DNA from: Ceratotherium simum simum
Lineage: Eukaryota; Chordata; Mammalia; Perissodactyla; Rhinocerotidae
DNA: 64,000 nt
NCBI RefSeq assembly: GCF_000283155.1
Contig: NW_004454267.1
Location: forward strand, 1,661,956-1,725,955
Direction: 5' to 3'
Below are positions 48,126-60,034 of the stretch, in pieces (positions within the stretch are counted from its first letter, which is position 1; every line of letters starts with the position of its first letter). The notes under the pieces were generated by a model. The model saw only the letters and a program-made list of their open reading frames with translations, was not told where the DNA came from and did not search any database. Both the position numbers and the translations under genes were made by a program.

Positions 48126-49305
48126 GTCAATGTCTCCAGGAGGTAAAAACTGTACTTGGAAAAACAAAAAAAAGAGGGGGCACCTGTGTCTGGTTTTTGA
48201 CTTTCCTTTTCTGTATTTTTGAAATTTCTGTAGTGTAATGACAAACATATTGCATCCATAATTAAGAGTCATTCAGTTCTTCCTTGAATGGCTCCAAAGA
48301 TGGGAACCTCAGTGCCGTACACAGCAGCCAGTTGTACCTGTGGACAGCACTGACTGTAAGCTATTTTTTTTTCCAAAATATGCATGCCAGAAGGTTTCAT
48401 CCAGAGGTCCTAATTCTGCCTTCAGAGATAGCCCACTGCCTCTGCTGTGGACCAACCTCCCCAATATGTGAAAATTGTTATTATGCAATTACTCCGCCCC
48501 CACACCGCCCTCCAAGGCCAGGATAAGTGTGACCTCTTCTTGCTCATTTCACTTTGTTCCTACATTTAGGTGCCCGTTCCCTTTGTCATGGTCCCTCTGG
48601 AGAGCGACTAGAGGTCATCAGCCTATGGTTGACATCTCTCTTGATTAAGACCCTGCACTAGCACAGCCTGCAAAAAAAAAATTTTTTAAGCCTCCCAGGC
48701 ATGTGACGGCACAAATTCATTCATTCATTCAATAAATAATTACAAATGCCTGTGAGAGTGCTACACCCTGGGGGAAACAGCACTTCATAGGACAGATATG
48801 TCACGTATTTGAGAAATAATTATCAACTATCTGCTATTGGGTGACACACTGGGGGGTCTGGCCCTGGACCAGATGGACACAGTCCCTTTCCCAGTGAATG
48901 AATGCAGAATGAATGAATGCTATGTCTCGTCTTTCACCATTAGAGCTTCTCAGTGGGGATAACCATCACCTGCTGTGGTGTTTGTATTAATCAAGTCCCC
49001 TAATGTGTTGGTTTGAGGGTGTCTGTCCCAGTTCACCTTCCCCCATTCCTTGGTTAGCCTGGAAGACCAGCGAGACCCTGATTTCTCAACCACGGCTTGG
49101 AAGCTTCATTTAAGCCACGCAGCTCCTGAGAATACCCTTTCTTAAATAAGAACTCCTACAAATGAACTGGCAGATGATGCTCATCTTAAACACGAACCAG
49201 ACATTAGACTCGAGAGCTCCAGGAAAAGGGGAATCATGGCTTTTGAGACAGGATGGGGTTAAGATACACCTTGAAGGAGACAGGATCCGCACTACTGCAG
49301 CTTCA
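48126..49305. other. Intronic sequence with decayed repeat traces
   Basis: 48180-48260 resembles an L1 3' end. 48715-48925 (CATTCATTCATTCAATAAAT; CCCAGTGAATGAATGCAGAA) resembles the 45360 family. Otherwise nothing. Confidence 0.4.
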
Positions 49306-49309
49306 GAAG

Positions 49310-49510
49310 ACCATTGATAGTGACAACAATTTAAATTAAATTAAATTCAGTCGGCTCCAAAAGGAAACACGTGTAATGTTAATTTCATGGGTGTACCAAT
49401 GTGTAAACCGAACAGATGACACTTAAATGAGAAAGGCAGAGAAATGACATTTGGTTAAATAATGCATCAGTGGGTAGAATTTGTTCAAACTGCCATTTAA
49501 AAAAAAAAAT
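49310..49510. promoter_or_regulatory. AT-rich repeat-free block, weak regulatory candidate
   Basis: TTTAAATTAAATTAAATTCA (49330) with GTGTAATGTTAATTTCATGG and GACATTTGGTTAAATAATGC. It ends in a poly-A run at 49500. Conservation unknown. Confidence 0.3.
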
Positions 49511-50190
49511 ACGAACACAATTGAAAGTTGAGCAAGCTGTCATCCGGGCCAGGTCTCCTAAGCGTTCTCAATCCAATGCATTTGAGGGGAGCAGCTGCAG
49601 CATGGGTTGGGGGCAGTCTGGATGGACTTAGGGACTCGGGCCAATGGCCCAGTTGACTTCTGAGGCCCTCCTGTGGGCCTGGGCAGACACCATCATCTGC
49701 TAGTCTTTCCAACTAGGACTGAAATCTCACCCTGGGCAAGAAATGTGCCCGTGCTTGTTTATTTCCTTTTCTTTCTTAAAAGCAACGGACGACCCAAGAG
49801 TTAAGGCATGCGAAAACGTGAAAAGATGGGCTTTCCTCTGAATCCTGTCTCCCGGAACACTGCACGTAATCAGGCAATAAATGTGGTGTGTGTGAAGGAT
49901 GCGACATTCCTGCCTTGTCTTCCGCCATTACAGCTTTATGGTGGGCATCACCATTACAATGCCGTTAGGACCCATCACCTCCAGTCCTCACTATTCCTCT
50001 GACATATTGGTCTGGGGCTCCTTGTCCCCGTCTACTTGCCCTCGCTCCGTTTTAACATTAACAGAAACTAGTCTTCTGGTCAATAAAGCTCCATATGAGA
50101 AGCTGATCGATTGGAAAAAACAGGACTCTGCTAAAGATGCTGATCCAAGAAACGTGCATATTGAGCCTGCCAGAAATATAATATTGATTA
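49511..50190. other. Intronic sequence, nothing recognised
   Basis: No exon or confident repeat. Confidence 0.4.
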
Positions 50191-50194
50191 AAGC

Positions 50195-50462
50195 TAACGT
50201 TTTGTTGAGCACTTACCAGATGCCAGGCATAGTAACAAGTATGTTTTTGTCTGTTCTTTTGTTTTGCTGCATTTTTTTTCTTCATTTAATCCTCACAAAG
50301 CACTGTGAGGCAGGTACCATCATCACCCAAACTTTACAGAGGAGGAATAGATTGAGCCTGAGAGAGGTCAAGTCACATGATCAAGATCACACACCTAGTG
50401 GCAGAGCTGGGATTTGAACCAAGGCTGACCTGATTTTAGAGCTACTCTCCATTCTGCCTGAA
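50195..50462 (-). repeat. MIR SINE
   Basis: GAGCACTTACCAGATGCCAG, TTTAATCCTCACAAAGCACT, GAGAGAGGTCAAGTCACATG and GCTGGGATTTGAACCAAGGC. Confidence 0.88.
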
Positions 50463-50950
50463 ACGTATGACGAGCCTGTTTCAGGAGGCAGATAAGGAAA
50501 GGAAGGGGACTGCTCTCACTCGGAAGCCTCAGAGCACTAGACCCTGAACCAGTCAGGACCATGCTAGGCTCTGCTGCAGTAACACGTACTCCCTCAATTC
50601 TCAGTGCCTTGACACGACCAAGGACTACTGCTCACTCCTGTCTGCCCTGGCTGCTCTCCTGCATGGCCGTCCTCCAGGAGGTGACAGCCAAGTTGTTCCC
50701 ACTGCCACTCCTCCATCTCACTCAGGGCCCTCTTGCAGTGCAGAGAGGGCACACGGATCAGTGTGATGAATTCACACCCACTCTTCACCACCTTGGCCAG
50801 GAAGTGAACCATCACTTCTGCACATGCCCCTGTTAGGGACACCCAGTCACAGCACCCCACTTGAAGCATGGGAGTGGGTGACAGAGAGGAGAACCTGGGT
50901 CCCTGGGGAGCATTTACAGTGTATGACACAGAAACATAGTGACTAATGCT
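50463..50950. other. Intronic sequence, nothing recognised
   Basis: CAGTCAGGACCATGCTAGGC with ACTGCTCACTCCTGTCTGCC suggests an unidentified interspersed repeat; not named. Confidence 0.4.
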
Positions 50951-50954
50951 CTCA

Positions 50955-51152
50955 CAATTTTGCCTTCCAGGGAACATACGGCAATGTCTGGAGACATTTT
51001 TAGTTATCACAACTGGGGGAGAGGGTGCTACTGGTATCTAGTGGGTAGAGGCCAGGGAGGCTGCCAAACATCCCCCCACGCACAGGATAGCCCCTTACAG
51101 CAAAGGATTTATCCGATTCAAAATATCAAGCGCCAAGGTTGAGAAACTCTGC
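50955..51152 (+). mobile_element. hAT-type MER relic (type B), copy 4
   Basis: GCAATGTCTGGAGACATTTT, CACAACTGGGGGAGAGGGTG, CTAGTGGGTAGAGGCCAGGG and CCAAGGTTGAGAAACTC. Confidence 0.85.
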
Positions 51153-51157
51153 TTAAA

Positions 51158-51300
51158 ACCAGTGATTCTCAAAGAGATTCACTGGGGAGTTCATTAAAAA
51201 TGCAGATTCCTGGGTTCCTACTCCCAAGATCTCTCCTAGCAGTTTTCACAGGGCCCCTTTGTCATTGTGATGACCCCTATTCATGGACCACACCCAGGGA
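51158..51300. mobile_element. MER20/MER5A-like hAT relic, partial
   Basis: CCAGTGATTCTCAAAGAGAT, CATTAAAAATGCAGATTCCT and CAGTTTTCACAGGG-like remains. It abuts copy 4 of the type B element. Confidence 0.55.
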
Positions 51301-51639
51301 AACCTCGCTGGGGCGACATAAGAACACCAAAGGTGAGCAAGCGGGAAGAGGCACCAGTGCCATCATACAAAGACACTCCCCAAACGCATCAGGGTCAGCG
51401 TGAGGCAGCCATGCCGGGAAAAGAAAAAAAGCTGACATTTGTTAAGTGCCTCTCTGCGTCTCTCTCCCGCAAGCCTTGAATTTCAGGGAACATATTCTAA
51501 GACTCACCTGTCAGCCAATGACAGCTAAATTACCCACCTCGCCTTCCCCCGTGCCCCGTATCCCTGTCAGATACACAGCCACATTAACAGAGGAATGCTT
51601 CCTGGAGATGTATTTCCAGCATCGGGGAAGGTGACCCTG

Positions 51640-52162
51640 TTGCCAGAAAAAAAGCCATGTGGTCACGGGTACTTTAGTTGGCTGGGACTCGGGCTTGGAT
51701 AGAAAGAACCCGAAGGGGAGGGAATCAAGACCAGAGCAGAGTGGCAGAGGCTCTTCATCAAATCCATTTCTGTTTTCTCCTTGGCATCCACTGGAATCCA
51801 CTCCCCAGCATCCTTTGCAGTTACATCTTGCCAAATGGCTGCGTGTTCGCCAATAAAATGTAAGTGTGAGCAACGAGCCCAGGTTCTAGGCTTGACCCAT
51901 GGCTACCTCCTGCTCACCCTTCTCCACTGTCTGGGTGCAGAAGAGCATGGCGACCTCGGGTGCTAGTGCTGAAGCTAGTGGAGCCGTGAGATGGAAGGGG
52001 CCCGGATCCCTGACTCACTCCTTGGAGGGGAGCCAATCAGGAACATCCATTTTGGATGCCAAAGAATGGAGAAATAAGCCTCCTTCACGTTTAAGGCCCA
52101 ATACATTACTGGGTCTGTTTGTTATAGCAGCTAATGTTGCCTTAACTAATATAGTGATTGCA
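51640..52162 (+). repeat. Possible ERVL-type LTR relic
   Basis: Order of GCCAATAAAATGTAAGTGTG, CTAGGCTTGACCCATGGCTA, GAGCCGTGAGATGGAAGGGG, GAATGGAGAAATAAGCC and GTTATAGCAGCTAATGTTGC with a CCTTAACTAATATA end resembles an old LTR including a polyadenylation-type AATAA. The boundaries and family are uncertain. Confidence 0.5.
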
Positions 52163-52355
52163 CAATTGGGCTCTGAAGGCAGAAAGGTCTAGGGCCAGCT
52201 GGCTGTGTGATCTGGCAAAGTCACAAGAACCTCTCTGAGCCTAATTTCCTCAGATGGAAAATGGAAATAATATACTCAGACTGATTAACCTATATATTTT
52301 AACGAAAGGGTGTGGCACACAGTACCCATCTAGTAACTGTTAGCTTCTGTGTCAT
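52163..52355 (+). repeat. MIR SINE
   Basis: GCTGGCTGTGTGATCTGGCA, TCTCTGAGCCTAATTTCCTC and GTGTGGCACACAGTACCC. Confidence 0.78.
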
Positions 52356-53020
52356 AAATGTCAGTGTTAGCCACATCCTGTCAGCAACCAGACAGAGGCA
52401 CGAGGGAAAGCAAGGCACTGAGACGAGCAAAGGTGTAATCGTTTAGTTATTAGCTTAAACTTTCTATTATTTCTGGAATGAACAAATGGAAGAATGAATA
52501 GACACCTTTAGCAGCATCGCCTTCTATAAGGATCATGTCTGTGAAGACTAACCTCCCTTCGAGGGCAAGACCCATCCGTGACTCAGCTTGTTTCCTGGTC
52601 CCATCTTAGCACTGTGCTCTGTGCAAGATGACTCAGCAAACGTGTGCTTGTTATCTGAGCCAGGTAAGCGACGACAATTTAGAAAAAACATACTTTATTT
52701 TAATTAATTAATTAATTTTTTATACCTGGACAATTTACTCAATATTACATCCCAAATTTCTAGCCCAGGGCATGGTACATGGTGTATACTGACTCAGTAT
52801 TTACAGAATAAATTTATAAAATCTTTTTTGACATAAGCAGACTTCACTTATTATTTCACTTCACTCCAAAATCACGTGTCAGTTCCTGGAATAAGACTGA
52901 CAAATGGGAGAATGTACATACTCCTTTCCTGAGGAGAGGAAAAAGATGTGGGGGAAATGGACAAGTGACAGGTGTCTTTCTATCAGCTCAAAAAACACAC
53001 GTACTTTATTCTGTCATCAG
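52356..53020. other. Intronic sequence, nothing recognised
   Basis: An AATTAATTAATTAATTTTTT run is at about 52703-52720. 52740-52830 resembles an L2 3' tail. Confidence 0.4.
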
Positions 53021-53024
53021 GCCG

Positions 53025-53120
53025 CCCTCTCTCTCTGCGCTGGCTCTGTCAGTTACTTGCTCTGTGGTCTTGAGCAAATGGCTTAAGCTCTTAAAGTCTC
53101 CTCAGCTTCTGATCTGAAAA
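53025..53120 (+). repeat. MIR SINE fragment
   Basis: TGCTCTGTGGTCTTGAGCAA and CTCCTCAGCTTCTGATCTG. Confidence 0.55.
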
Positions 53121-53266
53121 GTGGGTGCAGCAGAGACAGCCACCTCTCCATCAAGATCCACTCCCCTCCGCTGTTCTATACAATTATAAATGGAAGTGGC
53201 TGCCCAAGAGGAGCACTTCATGGCCCCTCTTGCAGCCAAGTAGATGAGGCCCCCCATAGTTTAAGA

Positions 53267-53494
53267 CAGGGGTCAGCACACGTTTTCTGTAAGGGGCCAG
53301 ACAGTACACATTTTGGGTTTTGTAGGCCATACGGTCTCTGTTGCAACTACTCAACTCAGCGGTTGTAAGAGAAAGCACCACAGACCATACCTAAACAAAC
53401 GCATGTGGCTGCATTCCAAAAAACTTGACTTACAGAACAGGGAGTGGGCTGGATTTGGTCTGTGTGCCATAGCTGACAAACCCCTGGTTTAAGA
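53267..53494. mobile_element. hAT-type MER relic (type A), copy 3, opposite orientation
   Basis: CAGGGGTCAGCACACGTTTT, GTAAGGGGCCAGACAGTACA, GTTGCAACTACTCAACTCAG, CATGTGGCTGCATTCC and AGCTGACAAACCCCTG. Terminal inverted repeats are clear. Confidence 0.88.
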
Positions 53495-54780
53495 GAAGCT
53501 CAGCCTACCAAATATAGTCACTAGCCTTCTAGAAAGAGCCATCTGATTAGACATTCTGCCCTGCATGACCTGATATGCCACCAGTTCTTATAATACACAC
53601 ACATGTATATGTATATACATTTTTCTAATTTATAACTGGTCTGCATCCCTGAATTTCTCACATGTCCTTTCACATCAACTCGTGCCCGCCCTTTAACCTC
53701 ACCTCCATGGGCTATGTCACTCCCCGGTTCCTTCCTCTTCTGCAGGACCAGCTCCATAATGTGCATGGCTCAGTACAAATGAAGGTGCGGGGCCCTTTCC
53801 CAACAATTATTAAAAGTTTCAAAAGAGTGAAAGCAGAGCTTAAATCAAACACAGCCCTTCCAGGAGTGGGCTCTGTGCGTCTGCCCAACTTGCGTGTCTG
53901 TCCACGCAGCCAGCCCCGCTCGTTTGTATTACCAGCAGCCAGCCCAGAAAGTTTTCTCTCTAACTTTGTGACAAGCCCAGAAACTTGCCACCTGCTGCTG
54001 CTTGAAGGGTTGCGGGAACAGTTTTACACATCACAAGAAGAAGGAGAAGAAGAAGAAAAAAAAGAAACCTAATTTTCTTTTAGTATATTACTTGTCAGAC
54101 AGTGAAACGGGATATAATTATGGTGTGACATTTCTAACAGCAAATATGTTCCACTGTAAGCAATTAACACTGGTTCTTTTGGCAGACTTAAAAAGATTAC
54201 TCAGAGACTATGGTAAGTTACAATGCCCCATGAATAATAAATAATGTAGAATTGCAGCTAAGTTGCATTCTTGGACCAAAGTTCAAATTTCTTGATGAAA
54301 ATGGATTGGGTGCTGTTAACCCTCTGCTGACTTCATGTGGCTTAAGCAGATTGGGATTGTGGGTTCTTTGGCTTTATCTAAATTACTTATTTACCTTGCT
54401 CCTAAGAGCATCTGCCCCTTCTCCCTAGAAAAATCTGCATGTATTTATTTCAGCTGCTGGAAATCTGCGTAAGGCGGTGGGTTTGGAGGTGACCCTCAAG
54501 GATGGACAGACTGGGAAGATGGCTTGTACTGAGACCTATCACCTTTGGCAGTTGTCATGGTTTAATGTCTTGACTGAAGTCCCAAGATCTAGAAGGATGT
54601 ACATCTGGAAGTATGTCCCCATCTTCTCATCCAATCTTGATATAACCAGAGAGGGCAGCTCCTTCTAACTGTATTTTTGCAGCTTGTGAGCCTCAGCAAC
54701 CAAAATCAATGAAAATACCAATAGTTAAAAGGTACACATACTACAGGGCGGCATTCAAGACCATGATTATGTGCAAAGGC
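53495..54780. other. Intronic sequence, mostly repeat-free
   Basis: A GAAGAAGGAGAAGAAGAAG run is at 54036-54062. 54060-54330 is AT-rich and free of recognisable repeats, another weak candidate for conserved noncoding sequence. Confidence 0.4.
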
Positions 54781-54782
54781 CT

Positions 54783-54988
54783 AGGGACAGGGTTTCTCGC
54801 CCTTGACACTACTGACATTGGGGGCTGGGTAATTCTCTGTCGGGGTGGGGGCTGCCCTGTGCATTGTAGGATGCTCAGCAGCATCTCTGGACTCTACCCA
54901 CTAGATGCCAGCAGCACACTCCAGTGAATTGTGAAAATCAAAAATGTGTCCAGACGTTGCCAAATGTCCCCTGGGGGAACACTGGTTT
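54783..54988 (-). mobile_element. hAT-type MER relic (type B), copy 5
   Basis: CAGGGTTTCTCGCCCTTGAC, GCATTGTAGGATGCTCAGCA, CCCACTAGATGCCAGCAGCA and TTGCCAAATGTCCCCTGGGG. Confidence 0.88.
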
Positions 54989-54989
54989 A

Positions 54990-55185
54990 GACAGACCTGG
55001 GTCCTCCACTGTGTGGCCTTGACAATGACTTCATCTCTCTAAGCCTCAGTCTCCTCATATGTAAAATGGAAAAAACAATGACTACCTTATAGAGATACTG
55101 TAAGGACAGAGCACAATGATGCACATAGAGTGCCTAGCCCAGTGTCTGGCATAGAATAAGTGCTCAATAAAAGTTAGATGCTATT
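54990..55185 (+). repeat. MIR SINE
   Basis: CACTGTGTGGCCTTGACAAT, CTAAGCCTCAGTCTCCTCAT and GTGTCTGGCATAGAATAAGT. Confidence 0.85.
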
Positions 55186-55189
55186 TATT

Positions 55190-56825
55190 CACTTACTTAC
55201 TTGACAAACAGCTACTGATCACAGTAAAGCTGTGATAGGTGCTGGGGATACAAAGATGCATAAGCCATTGCCCCTGTCCCCACTGTAGGAGCTAGAAAAG
55301 CTAGTGGGCAGTCAGACATGCAAACCAACAACTTCAGCGCAATGGGGCACTTGCTAAAATGGAGGCATGGGCATAGGGCAGTGGGGCTTTAGAGAAAAAT
55401 GCCCAGATCTTAGGGATTCATAAAGACAACACTTGAGTGAAGTTTTCTAGATAGACACGTGCGAGAAAGGGCATTCCAAGTGAAACTGAGGATGAAGGAG
55501 TTAAAATTTCCCTGGATTAGGGTGAAATCCTGCCTTGTACCCAGAAGGTTAACATGGGAAACAAATTAACCAAAATTTCTGAGCATGCCTTGCAGAACAG
55601 CAGGAGGATCACCAATAAGAGAGTAGTTTGCTGACAGCCCCCTGCCTAAGCATCGCACAGGAGCATTGAGAAGCTACCATGACCTACCATAAACTTTAGA
55701 CGTCACAGACTAAAAATCCACCACATGCAACACATAGAACCCCCCTGAATTTGCATATGTGATCCATGAAGAAATATGAAAGATAGTCGTGCCTGCTCAG
55801 AGAACTCTTAGAACTTCAGCCCCCAATGCCACATGCTCTCCCTCCCCTACCTAAAACCCCTACCTTTTTCCCTTCAAGGAGGTGGATCTGAGTCTTAACT
55901 CCCATCTCCTCGTCTGGCCGCCTTTCAATAATAAACCCCTTTCCTTGCCACAAGCCTGGCATTCCAGTTAATGGCCCTCCTGTGTGGCAGGTACACGAAC
56001 CTGTGTTTGTGTTCGGTAACACAGGCAGAGGGAACTGCATGTGCAAAGGCAGGGTGGCGTGAGTTACTCATAACTACTGCGAGCTCAGGATTGTCAGGAT
56101 GTGAATTCTACAGTAGAGGTAGGAGAAGAGGGAGAGCAGCAAGAGACAAGACAAACAGACAGAAGGCAGATGACGAAGGACTCTGAAATATCAATGCCAA
56201 TGAACTCATAGCAAAGCTCCATCCAAATCCTGCTCAGTAGAAAACAGTGCAGTGATTGATTAGTAATGTCTGCTGGGGCCCAGGAAGGAAGAAGAGACCC
56301 AAGTGCACAATGCTTTTACTGGTTTTGTGATGGGAGGATTTTCATCAGGGGAGTGATATGAGCAGAAGGACATTTTTAAAAAACTCACTCTGGAAGCCAT
56401 GTGGTTTTTTTTTTAAAGAAAAGATTGAATAGAGGCAGATATACAGGCAATAATAAGAGTGGGGAAGTGACTGTAATACCATAAGAGAGAAATGACAAAG
56501 GCTTTAATGGGGAGAGCAGGATGGTTATGGAGGAGGAGATGGATACAGGGGATGTTTAGAAGTTAAAATTGAGAGTGACCTCATGCATTTAAGGGAGGAG
56601 AAGTAACATAGAGACTACTGGGTTTCTGGCTTGGGCACTTGGAGGTTAGTGGTGTTATTCACTAAGGAAGAGTGTTGAAGAGGATTTAGGGACAGATAGA
56701 TGGTGGGTTCTTTGTGGGATCCTGAGATGCCTGTGGGACCCCAGGGTAGAAATGTCCATTGACTGTTGGGTATTTGCATCAGGAATCCAGATGAGTAGTA
56801 AGGACCAGAGTCACTGGCTTACACA
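55190..56825 (+). repeat. Long ancient repeat (same family as 45360) split by an LTR
   Basis: Left part 55190-55480: TAGGTGCTGGGGATACAAAG, GAAAGGGCATTCCAAG. Right part 56022-56825: CAGGCAGAGGGAACTGCATG, TTTTCATCAGGGGAGTGATA, CTCACTCTGGAAGCC, GAATCCAGATGAGTAG. The two parts are collinear once 55481-56021 is removed. Confidence 0.65.
55481..56021 (+). mobile_element. Solo LTR of an endogenous retrovirus (class I-like)
   Basis: A 541-bp insertion starting TGAAACTGAGG and ending TTCGGTAACACA, flanked by CAAG (55477-55480) and CAGG (56022-56025), a 4-bp duplication with one mismatch. It interrupts an older repeat at a point where GCATTCCA should join GGCAGAGGG. A polyadenylation signal AATAAA lies at about 55929-55934, followed by a GT-rich stretch (CCTGTGTTTGTGTTCGG). 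A 4-bp duplication and this layout fit class I (gamma-like) LTRs. No internal viral sequence or gene is attached, so it is a solo LTR left by recombination. The exact left end is the weakest point. Confidence 0.55.
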
Positions 56826-57395
56826 TGGCAGCTGTCATCACTAGCCAATCAATTATCTACAGCTACCCTGCTCCCCCAACCCCCAGGGCGGCCCAACTAT
56901 AAATGAGAAAGACAGCTCCTTCCAGTGGGATGCTCTCCTAATCTAAAACTATTCCCAACTGACAGGATTAGTGAAGGACGAGAGAAGAAAGTCATTACTG
57001 AATAATCCCCTGCACATTTCATAGTCAACACGGCATTCATATGATCCCTGTAATCCAATTAGGCGATGCAGGGAGCTATAGCTTAATTTCTGACTTCATT
57101 GTGACTTGCTGGGGTTGCAGGTAAACCTTGTTTAATAAGGTGTCACCTAAACATTGGATGGTGCATACAAAATGAGCACAGCACATGGGCGGAGGTGGGA
57201 TAAGGGGACGGGTGGCTGCTGCTTAGACTTCCTGCTTCAAACAGCCAATGGGTGACTTAGAAGCCTGCTGTCCTCCTTACTGATTGGAGGAGCCTTCATC
57301 TTCCCCCCTCTCCATCCACTTTGCTCCTGCCTGACCTGTGAATGCTGTGTGCCATCTATCTGGTGACTGGAACTCATCTAACAATAGGACTGGTA
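56826..57395. other. Intronic sequence, nothing recognised
   Basis: 56930-57170 is AT-rich and repeat-poor. No exon. Confidence 0.4.
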
Positions 57396-57397
57396 AT

Positions 57398-57612
57398 AAT
57401 TTTTACATGACTGCATTGACTGAGCATCTGATTCATACCTGGTGCAGTCTGAGGCACTTTATACATACTATTTCTCATTCTCACAAAATCCTTGGGCTAC
57501 GTGGATGATATCCTCATTCTAGGGCCCTAGAGCTAGTTAGGGTTGGAGTGAGGATTCAAAGCCAGATCTGTTTGATTTCTAAAGCTGGTGTCCTTCACCT
57601 CTGACATCATGC
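57398..57612 (-). repeat. MIR SINE
   Basis: GACTGAGCATCTGATTCATA, CACTTTATACATACTATTTC and GAGTGAGGATTCAAAGCCAG. Confidence 0.7.
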
Positions 57613-58190
57613 CCTTCTGAGGTGGGATTCCAGAACTACCGTGAAAATAACGGGCAATGGGCCTCCTGAACTCTAGCCAGGGAAACACAGCAGACCCAGC
57701 CAGTCCTAGCCCAAGGCCCACAGTAGGGCCAATTTGGGGGGCCTGCTTGTGCAACCCCAGCTGTGTGCTTTGACTTGGACGGCTGAACATGACTGTGGTT
57801 CAACCCAGGATCAGAAAGAACATCAAGGAAGGGTGACACCTCCGATCTCCATCAGACCATCAGGAACTTAGAGAATGTGGGCTCTGCTCTCAGCACAGAG
57901 CTAGGCCCCAGGGAGGAAGGGCTTACGCCAGGCATCTCAAACTCCAGTCCACACAGGGGCTGCCCACGTAAGGTCAATGAGAGAAGCAGGCTGGGTGGGG
58001 GCTGTGGCAAATTAGAGCCCACTCACCCTGCCTAACATAGGTCACCACTTCTTAGCGACAATGGTTTTGCCATGAGGGATGCAGTCCAGTGTTGCTAAAT
58101 CTTTCAGTTTTCCAGAAGATTCCAGAAATACTGATTCTCATATTCAATATCCCAATTTTTAAAATGGTTACTAAGTCAAATTTGTAAAAA
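57613..58190. other. Intronic sequence, nothing recognised
   Basis: No feature called. Confidence 0.4.
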
Positions 58191-58202
58191 ATCTGTCTGT
58201 GA

Positions 58203-58656
58203 GTCTACTGGGTTGAATAGTGTCTCCCTATAATTCATGTCCACCTGGAACCTCAGAATGTGACCTTATTTGGAATTAGGATCTTTGCAGATGTAATTCG
58301 TTAAATTAAGATGGGGTCATGCAGGATTAGGGTGGGCCCTAAATGGAATGACTGGTGTCCTCATAGGAAGGCCACAGGAAGAGACACAGGGAGGAAGGCC
58401 ACGTCAATGGAGGTAGAGATTGGAGTGCTTCATCTACGAGCCAAGGAACACAGAGGATTGTCAGTAACTGCCAGAAGCTAGGAGAGAGGCATGGATTCTC
58501 CTTCAGACCCCCAGAAGGAACCAACTCTGCCAACAACCTGATTTTAGACTTCTGACCTCCAGAACTCATTCTCCAGAATGAGAGAATAAATTCTTGTTGT
58601 TTTAAGCCACCAAGTTTGTGGTAATTTGTTATGGCAGCCTTAGGAAACTAATACAG
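58203..58656 (+). repeat. MaLR (MLT1-like) solo LTR, copy 4
   Basis: Close relative of the LTR at 23690: GAATGTGACCTTATTTGGAA, AGGGTGGGCCCTAAATGGAA, GAGATTGGAGTGCTTCATC, TTGTTTTAAGCCACCAAG and GGAAACTAATACAG end. Full length. Confidence 0.88.
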
Positions 58657-59218
58657 TGAGCCAAACTAAATACGTCCGCGAGAGGAAAGTGCCCAACTGG
58701 CCTTCATCTGGTCATAGGATCATATTCTCGATTCTTTCTCTGCCCACCTTGTCTTCTGGATCCTGATCAACTCACTTCCTCCATGACTTCCCCTCCATCA
58801 CCCCCTCCTCCTTCCTTCTCTGGACTAGTTCAGATTTTCCCATTTTAACAACATTTCGTACTATTACCTGCCCTGAGTCCTTCCATGAACAGGGGAAGTT
58901 CTGCCTCTTGGCCCCTGGAATCTGTCTGCTGCCTGCTACTCAGTTGAAACTGGTTCCTCAAAGGAAGCCACTGAGAACCCCAGGGGCTTGCTTTCTCTAG
59001 GTCTCCATATTATCCATAGCTTTGACAACACTGGGGCCACCTCCTCTTCTGAGAACCCACTGCGCCTTTGGCAGCCCTCGTACCGCCTTTCCTAGATCAT
59101 CTGAGCTCTTTTCACTACTTCTCTTGGCTCAGCGGTGGCCTTTTCTTCATGCTCTGGCCCCTTAAATGTAGGTATTTCTGGTCTGTTCTCTTTTATATTT
59201 TAGCTCCAAATAAGCTAA
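58657..59218. other. Intronic sequence with L2-like traces
   Basis: Pyrimidine-rich; possible decayed L2 near 58750-58900. Nothing firm. Confidence 0.35.
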
Positions 59219-59221
59219 CCC

Positions 59222-59432
59222 AGTGGCCCTCAACTGGAAGTGATTTTGGTCCCCAGGGGACATTAATCAATGTCTGGAGACATTTTTGATTGTTACAACT
59301 TGGTGGCTGGTTCCTACTGGCATCTAGTGGGTCGAGGCCAAAGTGCATCCAAAGTGCGTAGGACAGCCCCTGCCAGTCAAGAATGATTCAGCCCCAAATG
59401 TCAATAGTCCACAGTTGAGAAACCCTGAGATA
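59222..59432 (+). mobile_element. hAT-type MER relic (type B), copy 6
   Basis: AGTGGCCCTCAACTGGAAGT, TCAATGTCTGGAGACATTTT, CTGGCATCTAGTGGGTCGAG and CAGTTGAGAAACCCTGAGA. Confidence 0.88.
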
Positions 59433-59810
59433 ACTTAACCCCACTTTGATGTTCTCGCTCATTTATCTCACGACCTGTGTTTCTCAAGGAACCCTAATCT
59501 TGAATAGATGCTCAGGAGACGGTTCCTGCCTTGCTTCTTAGAGATTCCCAATGTGTATTCACACTTGAAAGGCTCTGTCTGACAAGTTCTGCAGCCAAAT
59601 AAAAACTTGCTTCCCCTTTGTTTAATCTACCATTTCCTAAACGTATCTGACTACAGAAACCCTTTGATTAGGCAATAGCCACTAACATTCTTCTGAAAGA
59701 ATCTATAATATCTAACATTTACTGAGTACTTACTATGAGCCTACATATAGTATTACTGTGTACTACAGGGCCTCTTTCCCCTTCAGGCATGGGTGTAGGG
59801 CAGGCAGTGA
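59433..59810. other. Intronic sequence, mostly unannotated
   Basis: ATTTACTGAGTACTTACTAT (59719) looks like a short MIR piece. Otherwise nothing. Confidence 0.4.
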
Positions 59811-59814
59811 GGCA

Positions 59815-60034
59815 GAGCAAGTGAGTGCAGGCTCTGCAGTCAGGCAGCTGGCTTTGAATCTGGGGCTGCACTGATGAGCTGTGTGACCTTGGTGAATCCC
59901 TTCATTTTCTAATCCTCAATTTCCTCACCTTTAAACGAGAATACATTTAGTACCCATGTCGAACAGTTGTGAGGCTCAAATCAGATAAAACAAAGGGCTT
60001 TATGTTAAGTTCTCAGTAATGTTGGCTATTGACT
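59815..60034 (+). repeat. MIR SINE
   Basis: GCTGTGTGACCTTGGTGAAT, CCTCAATTTCCTCACC, GTTGTGAGGCTCAAATC and AAGTTCTCAGTAATGTTGGC. Confidence 0.85.

Noticed and set aside
55481..56021. Full endogenous retrovirus
   Set aside because: One LTR only; no primer-binding site or internal gene follows it.
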